The translations under genes were made by a program, and so were the position numbers. DNA of 64,000 bases from positions 62,001 through 126,000 of the forward strand of contig JAIOYW010000013.1 in the NCBI GenBank assembly GCA_021740915.1, written 5' to 3'. This document shows positions 9,633-17,581 of the stretch, one piece after another. The stretch comes from Ignavibacteriales bacterium (GTDB taxonomy: Bacteria > Bacteroidota > Ignavibacteria > Ignavibacteriales > Melioribacteraceae). The first letter of the stretch is position 1. Every line of letters starts with the position of its first letter. The notes under the pieces are model-generated. The model saw nothing but the letters and a program-made list of their open reading frames with translations, did not search any database and had not been told where the DNA came from.

Positions 9633-9992
9633 ATGAAAATAATATTCGGCGCCGACGGGAATTTGCCTGATGCGCCTATTTCAAAAAGGTTTGGTCATGC
9701 AGTTTATTATCTGTTATTCAATTCTGAGACGAACAATTACTCGGCAATTGAAAACTTAGATAAAGAAGATCACGACCATAAAAATCTTGCCGAATTTCAG
9801 AAATTGGGCGTGGAAAAATATGTTGTGGGCAATATTGGACCCCATGCTTTTTCATTGCTTGCCGATGCTGGTGCTGAGATTTATCTTGCCCGCGGGATGA
9901 GCGTCAGAGATGCTGCCGCTCTGCTCCTATCGGGAAAATTGAAGCGGTTAAGTGAGCCGACCGTGAAAAAAAGTATCGGACACCACGATTAA
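9633..9992 (+). CDS. NifX/NifB-type dinitrogenase cofactor-domain protein
   Basis: A 119-residue single-domain protein of the dinitrogenase iron-molybdenum cofactor family (NifX/NafY fold), recognised from F-G-A-D-G-N-L-x-D-A-P-I-S-K-R-F-G-H-A at the start and V-G-N-I-G-P-H-A-F-S-L-L near residue 66. The ATG at 9633 begins one base after the stop of the oxidoreductase gene, so the two are probably translationally coupled. In non-nitrogen-fixing bacteria this domain often sits beside iron-sulfur enzymes and may bind metal clusters. That role for the adjoining 4Fe-4S oxidoreductase is inference. A longer frame from 9555 exists but overlaps the upstream gene and has no support. Confidence 0.82.
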   Translation: MKIIFGADGNLPDAPISKRFGHAVYYLLFNSETNNYSAIENLDKEDHDHKNLAEFQKLGVEKYVVGNIGPHAFSLLADAGAEIYLARGMSVRDAAALLLSGKLKRLSEPTVKKSIGHHD

Positions 9993-10024
9993 GCTGTCTG
10001 AATAATTTAACTGATTATTTAAGC

Positions 10025-10056
10025 GGGATCGCCCGACATATCCTTCGGGTGATCCC
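10025..10056. terminator. Bidirectional hairpin between convergent genes
   Basis: A 12-bp stem GGGATCGCCCGA/TCGGGTGATCCC with one G-T wobble and an 8-base loop lies between the plus-strand NifX-like gene and the minus-strand DUF4252 gene. AT-rich tracts flank both sides, though neither has a clean T run. Confidence 0.6.
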
Positions 10057-10067
10057 TTCAATAATAA

Positions 10068-10643
10068 TTATTTCTTCTCTTCTCTTTTCGATTTCAGTTT
10101 ATCAAGCTCCGGAATATCAAGAGATCCGGAAAGTTTTCCTATTTTCTCCATGTCCAATTCACCGACAATATTAACAAGAACAAGTTCATTTTCCTCGGCA
10201 GGATCAGATGAGATGTCAAGGGCACAGACAACAAGCCCTTCTACTCTGTTCCCCGATTTTTTAATCATAACATATGCCCAGTCCTTTTTCTGCCTCGTCA
10301 TTACAATACTTTCCCACCCTGATCCGGTGAGTTTGTCCTCAAGTGCCGACATTTTTTTCTTAACTCCGGCAAGATCATTTCCACTGATATTATAGCCATT
10401 CACTTTTACCAGTTTAATTCCGCCAAGAACATCGGAAACCTCGGCATTATCATCTGCGACATTAGAAGCCATTTTAAGAAGACCTTCATCAAGATAGACT
10501 TCGGTATTCATATCTTCTTCATTAAAGCCCATCAGGCTGCTGAAATCGACATATCCTTTTTCCCTGCTATAATCTTTTTTCTGTGCGTTTATATTCGCAG
10601 TCAGAATTAAAATTACTACTGCAAAAACAATTAGTTTTTTCAT
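10068..10643 (-). CDS. DUF4252 domain protein, exported
   Basis: A 191-residue protein with an N-terminal signal peptide (hydrophobic 4-18, ending in N-A-Q) and a DUF4252-like body (Y-V-D-F-S near 32, then a sheet-rich region to about 175) with a Lys/Glu-rich tail. DUF4252 proteins in Bacteroidota are typically encoded with an ECF sigma factor and its anti-sigma protein, as here, where it is the last of three overlapping genes (4-base ATGA overlap with the preceding gene). Biochemical function is not known. It may be an envelope protein monitored by, or feeding back on, the sigma system. Confidence 0.75.
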   Translation of the reverse strand: MKKLIVFAVVILILTANINAQKKDYSREKGYVDFSSLMGFNEEDMNTEVYLDEGLLKMASNVADDNAEVSDVLGGIKLVKVNGYNISGNDLAGVKKKMSALEDKLTGSGWESIVMTRQKKDWAYVMIKKSGNRVEGLVVCALDISSDPAEENELVLVNIVGELDMEKIGKLSGSLDIPELDKLKSKREEKK

Positions 10644-11155
10644 AGTGATTCTCCTTGTTGTGTTATTGATTCAAGTGTTTGCAAACCCTTATTAATGGGG
10701 GGCAGAACATGCTTTCCCAATATTTCATTAACAAGCGTTTTCTGTGAATTATTTAATACCTTTGTTACTATCTCAAGCGAGGCAATTGCTTCCCTCCTTG
10801 CTTTCAGAGCTTCAAATTCAGTAAACCTCGCCTTTTCCGGCTCACGCCCAAACCAGAATAGTCCGACAATAAGCATTATGAAAGAAAAGGTGTAAGCAAA
10901 ATATGGTTGAGCAAAGAACGCTGATTTTTTAATTTTTCGAAAATCGGCAAGATTAACTGCTATTCCACTGTATTCGAGCTTATCCGCCCTGCGTAACAAT
11001 TCGGCTGTTTTTCTCACGGATTCTGCTTCTGATTTAAGATTCGGGTTCATTTCAAGTTCAAGCAATAAAATTAACCTTGAAATCCAGGGGAGGCGTCCGT
11101 AATAAAGCTCAAAAATCCTGCTTTCTTTTTCCGGGGTTAAATTATTTTTATACAT
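10640..11155 (-). CDS. Probable anti-sigma factor, single-pass membrane protein
   Basis: This 171-residue protein has an N-terminal cytoplasmic part of about 90 residues, one transmembrane segment (about 88-102, F-A-Y-T-F-S-F-I-M-L-I-V-G-L-F-W-F) and a periplasmic part rich in helix-forming residues. I see no zinc-binding H-x3-C-x2-C motif of ZAS-type anti-sigma factors. The role is inferred from context: it overlaps the ECF sigma gene by 8 bases and the DUF4252 gene by 4, the standard sigma/anti-sigma/DUF4252 layout. Confidence 0.65.
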   Translation of the reverse strand: MYKNNLTPEKESRIFELYYGRLPWISRLILLLELEMNPNLKSEAESVRKTAELLRRADKLEYSGIAVNLADFRKIKKSAFFAQPYFAYTFSFIMLIVGLFWFGREPEKARFTEFEALKARREAIASLEIVTKVLNNSQKTLVNEILGKHVLPPINKGLQTLESITQQGESL

Positions 11156-11654
11156 AGCATTTCAGACTGTTGTGTAATGTTTTTCTTGCTCGGTGAAGAT
11201 ATACTTTAACAGAATTTTCCGGTATTGAGAGTATCTCCGAAATCCCGGAATATTTAATTTGTTCATAATGATAAAGGATAAAAACACTCCTTTCCGGTTC
11301 CTTTAATTCAAATATTTTCTTCCTGACATTTTCAGCAAGTTCTTTATCAACTAATTGTTTCTCAGGACCCACAGAGGCGGAACTTTCTGCCAGATTTTCC
11401 TTCAATTCAATTTCCCGGAACATATTTACCTTTTTCCTGCGAAGAGAATCAACACAAAGATTATGTGTTGTCCTGAAAATCCAGATGTGTGCACTAAAAA
11501 ACTTTATACTTTCAAAATTTTTCCAGAGGCGGATAAGCGCTTCCTGTACAATATCATCGGCGTCCATATCATTATGCAGCATTAGGAAAGCATAATTATA
11601 TAAACTGTTCTTGTATTTATGCACCAGAATACGATATTTTTTTTCGTCGAACAT
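11148..11654 (-). CDS. ECF-type RNA polymerase sigma factor
   Basis: A 168-residue sigma-70 of the extracytoplasmic-function group. Region 2 is at about 10-75 (Y-A-F-L-M-L-H-N-D-M-D-A-D-D-I-V-Q-E, the core-binding/-10 helix) and region 4 at about 105-160 (Y-S-G-I-S-E-I-L-S-I-P-E-N-S-V-K-V-Y-L-H-R-A-R, the -35 helix-turn-helix). It is the first gene of the three-gene operon and probably directs its own transcription, which is usual for the class. No obvious partner promoter pair could be fixed by eye upstream of 11654. Confidence 0.9.
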   Translation of the reverse strand: MFDEKKYRILVHKYKNSLYNYAFLMLHNDMDADDIVQEALIRLWKNFESIKFFSAHIWIFRTTHNLCVDSLRRKKVNMFREIELKENLAESSASVGPEKQLVDKELAENVRKKIFELKEPERSVFILYHYEQIKYSGISEILSIPENSVKVYLHRARKTLHNSLKCYV

Positions 11655-11741
11655 AGGATTTTGTTTTCTCTGATATAAAGACGAAGTAAAGGGAGAAAAT
11701 GTTACAAAAAATGTAGGCGGGAGAATAAACAGATTATAGAA

Positions 11742-11774
11742 ACAAAAAGGGCTGCCTTTTTGAGACAGCCCCCT
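11742..11774 (-). terminator. Rho-independent terminator of the 267-residue protein gene
   Basis: Read on the minus strand, a GGGCTG/CAGCCC stem with an 11-base loop (11749-11771) is followed by a T-rich TTTTTGTTTC tract, a few bases after the stop of the gene at 11785. Confidence 0.75.
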
Positions 11775-11784
11775 GAAATAAAAA

Positions 11785-12588
11785 TCATCTTACAAATTTC
11801 CACCAGTAGAAGTATTTATTTTCGAGTTCATTCGATTTAGGCATAGGGAAGAATTTCATTTCCTCACCTTTGGCAAACCAGAAGCCGTGTCTCAGGAATT
11901 TATATGATATATCCCTGAGTAAACTTGAAAGGCTAATTGTTTTGATAAGTTTTTCAGGTTTTTCTTCAAGTTCTTTTATACAGGCATAAAATCTATAAGG
12001 ATTAACGCCCGGCATATCGAGATAAAGGATTTCTTTATTTCGGTTTTTCTCAAGAAATTCCTGAATATTAAAATCAATCTGAGTGAAAAATATTGTCGGG
12101 GCGCCTTTTGAATGTATCTGTGTTGTAATAAAATTACCAAAATCTCTTTGATCCTTGGTTGAGGCAACCAATGTTTCAAGCGGTGTGATTTCCTGGTATA
12201 TCCTTATAAGCCCGGGCACATTGTGCGCTGTATATTCTTCGGGCTCAATTGGAAGCACTTTTCCATTCGCTGTGCAGAGAAAAAGTCTTTTAATTGCGGC
12301 TAAATCCACATGCTCCAGAACTTTATACGAGGCGATGAACTTAGTTTTTTTAGGTTCTCCATCTTCATGAGCTACCGTCTGAGCAAGGTAATTATCGATT
12401 TCAAAATACGGGTTTCTGTAGTTAATGTCTATTTCAGCAAAAATCACCTTTCCTGTAGTATGTTTCGCGCTCCCCATAGTATAATGCTCACCGAATTTTT
12501 CGGGGTTTAGTTGAGAAGCAACGAGAGCATTGATCGGATAAACGATCATATATAGGTGTTTATTAAGTTCTGGCATCTGCTCTCCCAT
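11785..12588 (-). CDS. Uncharacterised 267-residue protein
   Basis: I do not recognise this family. It is a soluble, mixed alpha/beta protein without signal peptide or membrane segment and with many aromatic residues, notably at the C terminus (N-K-Y-F-Y-W-W-K-F-V-R). The start M-G-E-Q-M has an in-frame alternative four codons later. The ECF sigma gene lies downstream on the same strand but separated by a terminator, and a small plus-strand redox gene group diverges from its upstream side. It is probably a single-gene unit. No conserved catalytic motif was found, so no function is proposed. Confidence 0.7.
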   Translation of the reverse strand: MGEQMPELNKHLYMIVYPINALVASQLNPEKFGEHYTMGSAKHTTGKVIFAEIDINYRNPYFEIDNYLAQTVAHEDGEPKKTKFIASYKVLEHVDLAAIKRLFLCTANGKVLPIEPEEYTAHNVPGLIRIYQEITPLETLVASTKDQRDFGNFITTQIHSKGAPTIFFTQIDFNIQEFLEKNRNKEILYLDMPGVNPYRFYACIKELEEKPEKLIKTISLSSLLRDISYKFLRHGFWFAKGEEMKFFPMPKSNELENKYFYWWKFVR

Positions 12589-12693
12589 TAGTCAGTTTTT
12601 CAAAATTTAAACCTGTAAAATAATAAAAATACAGATAGATTTTTGAATCCCGCCACTAATACATTGCATCTTATTAAAAAAAAGAAGAAGAAA

Positions 12694-12909
12694 ATGAATT
12701 TTATAAAGACAAACATGGCAAGACTCCTTCTGGGAATGTCAACAGGAGCTGTTCTTGGCTACGCATATTACTATTTCATCGGATGCCAGACAGGAAGTTG
12801 TCCTTTGACTTCAAATCCTATTATTTCAACAGTATATGGCGCAGTTGCGGGTCTGATTATTTCAATGCCATCAAAAAAGCAGGAGGCGACAGATGGAAAG
12901 GATAGCTGA
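12694..12909 (+). CDS. Small membrane protein, DUF6132-like
   Basis: A 71-residue protein with two membrane segments (about 8-24 and 43-59) separated by a loop containing G-C-Q-T-G-S-C-P-L-T-S-N-P, a pattern I associate with the DUF6132 family. ATG 12694 follows a purine-rich AAGAAGAAGAAA; an in-frame start at 12643 gives only a poly-lysine extension and is unlikely. It overlaps the DUF1858 gene by 17 bases and is followed by a TlpA-like thioredoxin, so the three probably form a small redox or sulfur-linked operon. The cysteine pair could be redox active (inference). Confidence 0.7.
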   Translation: MNFIKTNMARLLLGMSTGAVLGYAYYYFIGCQTGSCPLTSNPIISTVYGAVAGLIISMPSKKQEATDGKDS

Positions 12910-13120
12910 GATTACCGGTAATATCGAAATTGAAGATCTTGTGAGGATACTTCCCGATTCCGTTGCATATCTGATGGAAAACGGAATAAGGTGTTTACGC
13001 TGTGGTGAACCGATCTGGGGTACATTAGAAACTGCCTCGAAGGAAAAGGGCTTTTCAGACGAACAGATAGATAAATTCGTTGAAGATCTGAATAAATTAT
13101 ATACTGGTGGAACCATATAG
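12893..13120 (+). CDS. DUF1858 domain protein
   Basis: A 75-residue protein with the DUF1858 pattern: an N-terminal I-E-I-E-D-L-V-R-I-L-P-D-S-V-A-Y-L stretch followed by N-G-I-R-C-L-R-C-G, two cysteines that could bind a metal or cluster. The domain is often found beside or fused to hybrid-cluster or sulfur-transfer proteins. The exact role is unknown. It overlaps the preceding membrane-protein gene. Confidence 0.75.
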   Translation: MERIAEITGNIEIEDLVRILPDSVAYLMENGIRCLRCGEPIWGTLETASKEKGFSDEQIDKFVEDLNKLYTGGTI

Positions 13121-13170
13121 GTTTTAAGCGTTAAAATGAATAATTTTACGTAAAAATTCCAGCTAATATT

Positions 13171-13809
13171 ATGAACCAGAAAAAGACAAGTGAAAAAGAA
13201 GCTTCAGTTGAAAATGCTCCCGGGTTATTCGGGTTAACAAAAAAACAACGCAGTTATATATATACTGGTTTGTTTATTCTCACCGTTTTGGTGTTTTTTA
13301 TTGTGAACAACTCGAACGGAGAATCCGTTGAAGGTCCTTATCCTCCGAATTACAACCCCTCGAAAGCAGATGAAAGGCAGCCGGCGCCCGATTTTTCACT
13401 TTTAACACCGGACGGGAAAACAATCAGACTCTCAGATTTCAAAGGAAAAGTTGTTATTCTCGATTTTTGGGCTACCTGGTGTCTGCCCTGTAAGGAAGGC
13501 ATCCCTGATCTTGTTTCGCTTAAAAAACAATTTGAAGTGGAATCATTTGAGATTATCGGTATTTCACTTGATGGAATTACGAATGGGGGTGAAACGTTAA
13601 AAGATGTTGAAGGATTCATCAGGCAGAATAATATGAATTACCCTGTGGTTTTTGGAGATAATGAGCTTCTCGAGAAATATGGCGGTATTAAAAGCATTCC
13701 GACTTCTTTTGTCCTTGATCGTGAAGGGAAGATCGTCTCACGTTATTCACAATTAGTACCGAAAACTGTTTACTACAGGGATTTACAGAAATTATTCGGA
13801 TCAAATTAA
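13171..13809 (+). CDS. TlpA/ResA-family membrane-anchored thioredoxin
   Basis: This 212-residue protein has a cytoplasmic N terminus, one membrane anchor (about 30-48) and a periplasmic thioredoxin fold. The active site W-A-T-W-C-L-P-C-K-E is near residue 103, and the cis-proline loop S-I-P-T-S is near 178. The family reduces disulfides in apocytochromes c or other envelope proteins. Which substrate it serves here is not evident, since no cytochrome maturation genes are in the window. It is the third gene of the 12.7-13.8 kb group, 50 bases downstream of the DUF1858 gene. Confidence 0.88.
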   Translation: MNQKKTSEKEASVENAPGLFGLTKKQRSYIYTGLFILTVLVFFIVNNSNGESVEGPYPPNYNPSKADERQPAPDFSLLTPDGKTIRLSDFKGKVVILDFWATWCLPCKEGIPDLVSLKKQFEVESFEIIGISLDGITNGGETLKDVEGFIRQNNMNYPVVFGDNELLEKYGGIKSIPTSFVLDREGKIVSRYSQLVPKTVYYRDLQKLFGSN

Positions 13810-13897
13810 TATTAGTAATTTCATTTTATTCTTTACGATAAATAAGGTTATTTATTATTATCTTGGAATATCTGAATTCTAAAACTTGGAATGCATT

Positions 13898-14296
13898 ATG
13901 CAGGAAAACGTAAGACCAAGATTGTTGGTTGTTGAAGACGACTACGAAAACCAGAAATTCCTTCAGATTTTTCTGAAGCGAAGATTTGATCTTGAAGTTT
14001 GTGATTCTTCGGAAAGTTTCGATCAAAAAATAACACAATCGAAATTCGATATCATTCTTATGGATATCTCACTCAGAGGCAAAAAAGACGGATTGCAGAT
14101 CACCCGTGAACTCAGGCAAAATGATAAATACAAGCATCTGCCAATAATCGGCTTATCAGCCCATGCTTTTCAGAAAGATAAAGATAATGCCTATAACGCC
14201 GGAGTTGATGTGTTTCTTACCAAACCGGTATCGAACGATACCTTGATGGATACATTAGTTAAAACCTTAGAGGCAAAAACAGGAATTAAAGCCTGA
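13898..14296 (+). CDS. Single-domain response regulator (REC only)
   Basis: A 132-residue receiver domain with no output domain: acidic pocket V-V-E-D-D near residue 13, phosphoacceptor Asp in I-I-L-M-D-I-S-L near 56, Ser in I-G-L-S-A-H near 88 and Lys in L-T-K-P-V near 109. ATG 13898 is preferred; the TTG at 13886 adds four residues only. It likely passes phosphate to or from one of the many hybrid kinases of this genome. It stands alone between TlpA and an outer-membrane-like protein. Confidence 0.87.
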   Translation: MQENVRPRLLVVEDDYENQKFLQIFLKRRFDLEVCDSSESFDQKITQSKFDIILMDISLRGKKDGLQITRELRQNDKYKHLPIIGLSAHAFQKDKDNAYNAGVDVFLTKPVSNDTLMDTLVKTLEAKTGIKA

Positions 14297-14380
14297 ACCA
14301 AAAATATTAATATTCCACCCGCAACTACTTTCCTAATGCTGCGTCTAAAGAGGCAGAAAACAACTTGTATTGAGGTTAAT

Positions 14381-15244
14381 ATGGAACGGAAACTGACTCT
14401 ATTCGTTTTAGTACTGTTTATGTCGTCAACTGTTTTTTCTCAGATCAGATTTAAAGATCTTGATTTGGATGAAGAACTTGATTTTGTTGAGTGGTATGAA
14501 GACGGGCGACCGTTTATCGAAGCAAATTTCGGACTCAGCCAGCCAAAACATAAATTTTATTCGGGTACTATGGCAAAAACAGGTCTGGGTGAATTCCGGC
14601 TTGGTTACAGCACACTCGATCTTTTCTATGAAAACTATCTGACAGAATTCGACGAGAAATACTTTTTCGTAAAAAACAATTCAACCGATCTTGCTGCGTC
14701 AAATCCTGCAATTGGTGAATATATTACCGAAGCCTGGGCTTTTGGCTTTTCGAAAAGAGAGGGGTACGGTTATCGCTGGAAATATGTTTCTGTTCTTCCA
14801 TACAGCGAACATGGTATCGAATGGACACGATTCAAGGCGAAAGATTTTTCAACGATGCCCTCGGCAGATTCTGCTTTTGCTGAAAGATTTCATGACGCTT
14901 TCAGGTTCGGAACAAAGTTTGAAGGCGGGCTAAAAATTGAATTAGCTTCAACAATTGGATTAAGTGTCGGGTATGAGGGCTCCGTTATTTTCCCAAGATA
15001 TATGTTATGGAAACATATGGGAAGTTTTATTGTTGAGAGAGTTGGAATTGCTCTGATTGATGGTTTTGTTGACGAGATAGTTGACTCCTCCCCTGCGGCA
15101 GCGCCCGTTGTGAATTTTGTGCTTAAGAATGCTTTCTCATTCGCATTCTTCTCACTGCAGAAAGAATACATGAACTGGCCTTTTTCTACAGAAACACCGC
15201 TGACCTACGAGAACTATAAAGTCGGGCTTTCGTTTGTATTTTGA
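14381..15244 (+). CDS. Exported protein, probable outer-membrane beta-barrel
   Basis: A 287-residue protein with a clear signal peptide (about 1-20, cleaved after S-T-V-F-S-Q). It has alternating hydrophobic/aromatic strands throughout and a terminal G-L-S-F-V-F, ending in phenylalanine as outer-membrane barrels do. ATG 14381 follows a GAGG-like site and starts the signal peptide; the in-frame upstream start at 14336 would add 15 charged residues in front of it and is rejected. The family is not recognised. Confidence 0.7.
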   Translation: MERKLTLFVLVLFMSSTVFSQIRFKDLDLDEELDFVEWYEDGRPFIEANFGLSQPKHKFYSGTMAKTGLGEFRLGYSTLDLFYENYLTEFDEKYFFVKNNSTDLAASNPAIGEYITEAWAFGFSKREGYGYRWKYVSVLPYSEHGIEWTRFKAKDFSTMPSADSAFAERFHDAFRFGTKFEGGLKIELASTIGLSVGYEGSVIFPRYMLWKHMGSFIVERVGIALIDGFVDEIVDSSPAAAPVVNFVLKNAFSFAFFSLQKEYMNWPFSTETPLTYENYKVGLSFVF

Positions 15245-15315
15245 GAAAGTTTTTTGTAGAAGTGATGTTTTAGTGGATGCTTTCAAAAAATGGTGAGAAA
15301 TGAATATTTCGGGGC

Positions 15316-16836
15316 TTAAAAAATATAAGTTTGAATTCTGAGCCCCAAAATATTCTCTTTTCCATAAGTTTTTTGTTCAAATATAATGTGATAATTTTTT
15401 AAAAGATTTGCAGAAAGACTGTTGGTCATTTCAAAATAGTTAAAGTTATTGTCAACCTTCCTGAAAAACCCATAATTTCCTGAAAAAGTGAAATATTCCC
15501 CGAAATTGTTTATACAAATTATTTCGGGTCCCAAATAATCTAATATATTATTGTTATCAATGTAAACTAATTCGTTTCGAATCATTGCCGTTATGGTCAT
15601 TTCCGAAGTAAATACAGACGTAGTTAAACCGAATCCAACGGTAATTCCACCCCCGGGTGGTGAGTGTGTTAATTCATATCGGCGTGATATACCAGCCTTG
15701 AATTTCCATGATGCTCTTCCCGTGAGAGATGAATAAGGAGTCAGGCTTGTTTGGTCAAAAATGGTCAAATCAATTAAATGCATTCGATTTGCAGATAATC
15801 CTACTTCTAATTTAAATATGCCAAGAAAATCCCGACTGGGATATATTTTCGAATCCTCAAAAAATTCATGTATCCCTGATCTAAAAAAAACAGAAAAAGT
15901 GTTTGTGTTTCTGATGGCATTTTTAATTCCGCATCCCAATAACATATTCGGATGGAGATAGAAACCACTTTCCTTTTCGAGTGTCGGTGACGGTCTCGAA
16001 TTTTGCGATTGCGCTATTTCTATCCGCAAATTATCCATGAACATTTTTTCTTCCGGACTGAGGTGCTCGTGTCGGCGATTAAAATACCATTCATTCGTCT
16101 TTAAAAGTATTGCTTTCTCGTCTTCTCGTAACTTTTCTTTGGATAATTCGCCTTTATTGATTTCCGATAAAATTTGAACATCTTCCTGGTTTGGGTTTTT
16201 GTTCATTACAACCAGATAATTATCATTTGGATCTGTCCAATATTCAATTACGGATTTTGGAAATACCAGCGCACTGTTTTCACTTTTTGGTCTGTTACCA
16301 GCCTCCCTTAGCACTGAATCAATACGTCCGGCGCAGTTATCATTCATTATAAGGTAGTCAAAATCTTTTTTTTCTAAATCTAAAAGGAAATCCTGAAAAC
16401 TAAGACTTTCCAACTGATCAAAACGCAGTGGAAACAGATATAGGTTTCTTGACTCAAGGAATGTATATTCTCTTATTTTTTCATAAAAAGGTTGTTTCCT
16501 GAACCGACCAGATATGCCCCCAAATAAGCCTTTGAAGAAAAAACCAATTCCGCCCGATGATCCCTGTATTGCCGCGAAATCAAAGGCGTCCCACAACAAT
16601 ATTGGTTTATCTGTTTTCGGCTTAGCTAAAACAAAAATATGTCCGAAAGAAGAAGTGGGACTTGCCGGATATGGACCTGCAAAAACAAGATATAAATTGT
16701 TGTTTTGTGTGTCAAGTCTAACATTGTTTTTCGTAAATAGACTATCAAAATGCTCAATGGCAATAGAGTTTGCCTGCGCATAAATCGCGCTTAAATTATC
16801 AACAGTATATAGATGGAGAATACCCAGTAGCAACAT
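15316..16836 (-). CDS. DUF4105 (Lnb-like) domain, exported protein
   Basis: About 506 residues. The N-terminal half carries the DUF4105/Lnb-N pattern: L-Y-L-V-F-A-G-P-Y near residue 45, S-S-F-G-H, F-D-F-A, and the family mark N-D-N-C-A-G-R-I-D near 170, which includes a conserved Asn-Cys pair suggestive of a papain-like (NlpC/P60-related) fold. The C-terminal half (about 290-506) looks like a beta-barrel ending I-Q-T-Y-I-F, so the domain may be displayed on the inner face of the outer membrane. ATG 16836 with a GGAG eight bases upstream and a good signal peptide is preferred over GTG 16869. It directly follows the PEGA lipoprotein gene. Confidence 0.75.
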   Translation of the reverse strand: MLLLGILHLYTVDNLSAIYAQANSIAIEHFDSLFTKNNVRLDTQNNNLYLVFAGPYPASPTSSFGHIFVLAKPKTDKPILLWDAFDFAAIQGSSGGIGFFFKGLFGGISGRFRKQPFYEKIREYTFLESRNLYLFPLRFDQLESLSFQDFLLDLEKKDFDYLIMNDNCAGRIDSVLREAGNRPKSENSALVFPKSVIEYWTDPNDNYLVVMNKNPNQEDVQILSEINKGELSKEKLREDEKAILLKTNEWYFNRRHEHLSPEEKMFMDNLRIEIAQSQNSRPSPTLEKESGFYLHPNMLLGCGIKNAIRNTNTFSVFFRSGIHEFFEDSKIYPSRDFLGIFKLEVGLSANRMHLIDLTIFDQTSLTPYSSLTGRASWKFKAGISRRYELTHSPPGGGITVGFGLTTSVFTSEMTITAMIRNELVYIDNNNILDYLGPEIICINNFGEYFTFSGNYGFFRKVDNNFNYFEMTNSLSANLLKNYHIIFEQKTYGKENILGLRIQTYIF

Positions 16837-16870
16837 GGATATTCTCCATTTGGTAGTAACTAATTGCACA

Positions 16871-17476
16871 TTATTCTGTAATTAATTTGCCGAATACCAA
16901 CTGATCACCATTTGATTTTGTCAGTTTTTCAGCAATTACGGCAATAGAATTCTCAGAACTTTCTAAACCTGCTAAATGAATAAGTGATTCAAGATAAAGA
17001 CCTGAACCGTTCGCAATATCAACCGCGATATCGGACATATTCATCATTGCAAATTTTTTGATTTCGAAATTTTTTTGCTGCTCAATTAATGAAACACCCT
17101 CAGCCACTAGTTCCACATAAAAATTTGAAGGGGAATACTCATATGCTGCGCCCGAAGAAAAATCAGTAATACTTCCTAAAGTTCCACCTGTAATAATATT
17201 ACCCCAAAACATTGCATCAATGCTTGTGCTAAGTGCGATATTAAAAGGTTTGTAGCCACTCTTAGAAACAACTAATATTTCTCCGTTTTTATCTATTTCC
17301 CCAGTAAATGGTGTTTTTCCTATGAATTGTCCATCAAGCGCAATGTCCGCGCCATCAACATTACAGCTAATTGTAACAAGCTGCGTGGTGCCGCTCATTA
17401 TTGTCGCACAACCGGTAAAACCAATACTTATGGTAATTAGAGCTAAAAGCAAAATAATAAACTTGTTATTCTTCAT
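16871..17476 (-). CDS. PEGA-domain lipoprotein
   Basis: A 201-residue lipoprotein: signal peptide with lipobox G-F-T-G-C (Cys 22), then a PEGA-type module (about 40-75) with the pattern G-A-D-I-A-L-D-G-Q-F-I-G-K-T-P-F-T-G and S-K-S-G-Y-K-P. PEGA domains are small beta folds found on surface or periplasmic proteins and may bind cell-wall polymers. The last 75 residues are an uncharacterised helical region. It is followed directly by the DUF4105 gene, probably in one transcript. Confidence 0.8.
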   Translation of the reverse strand: MKNNKFIILLLALITISIGFTGCATIMSGTTQLVTISCNVDGADIALDGQFIGKTPFTGEIDKNGEILVVSKSGYKPFNIALSTSIDAMFWGNIITGGTLGSITDFSSGAAYEYSPSNFYVELVAEGVSLIEQQKNFEIKKFAMMNMSDIAVDIANGSGLYLESLIHLAGLESSENSIAVIAEKLTKSNGDQLVFGKLITE

Positions 17477-17581
17477 ATTAATCCTTTTGGTTTTGAAATG
17501 TTAATACTTAAGTGTTAATTAGTTAGTAACTTGATTCTTTTTCCGTGATTTTTCTCTCCAAATTGTTCATGAATTTATTAA

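Noticed and set aside
9993-10020. TGTCTGAATAATTT..CTGATTATTT as a fourth copy of the inverted-repeat element
   Set aside because: Only the first eight bases match the element end and no right end (TTCAGACA) follows within 1 kb, so chance is likely.
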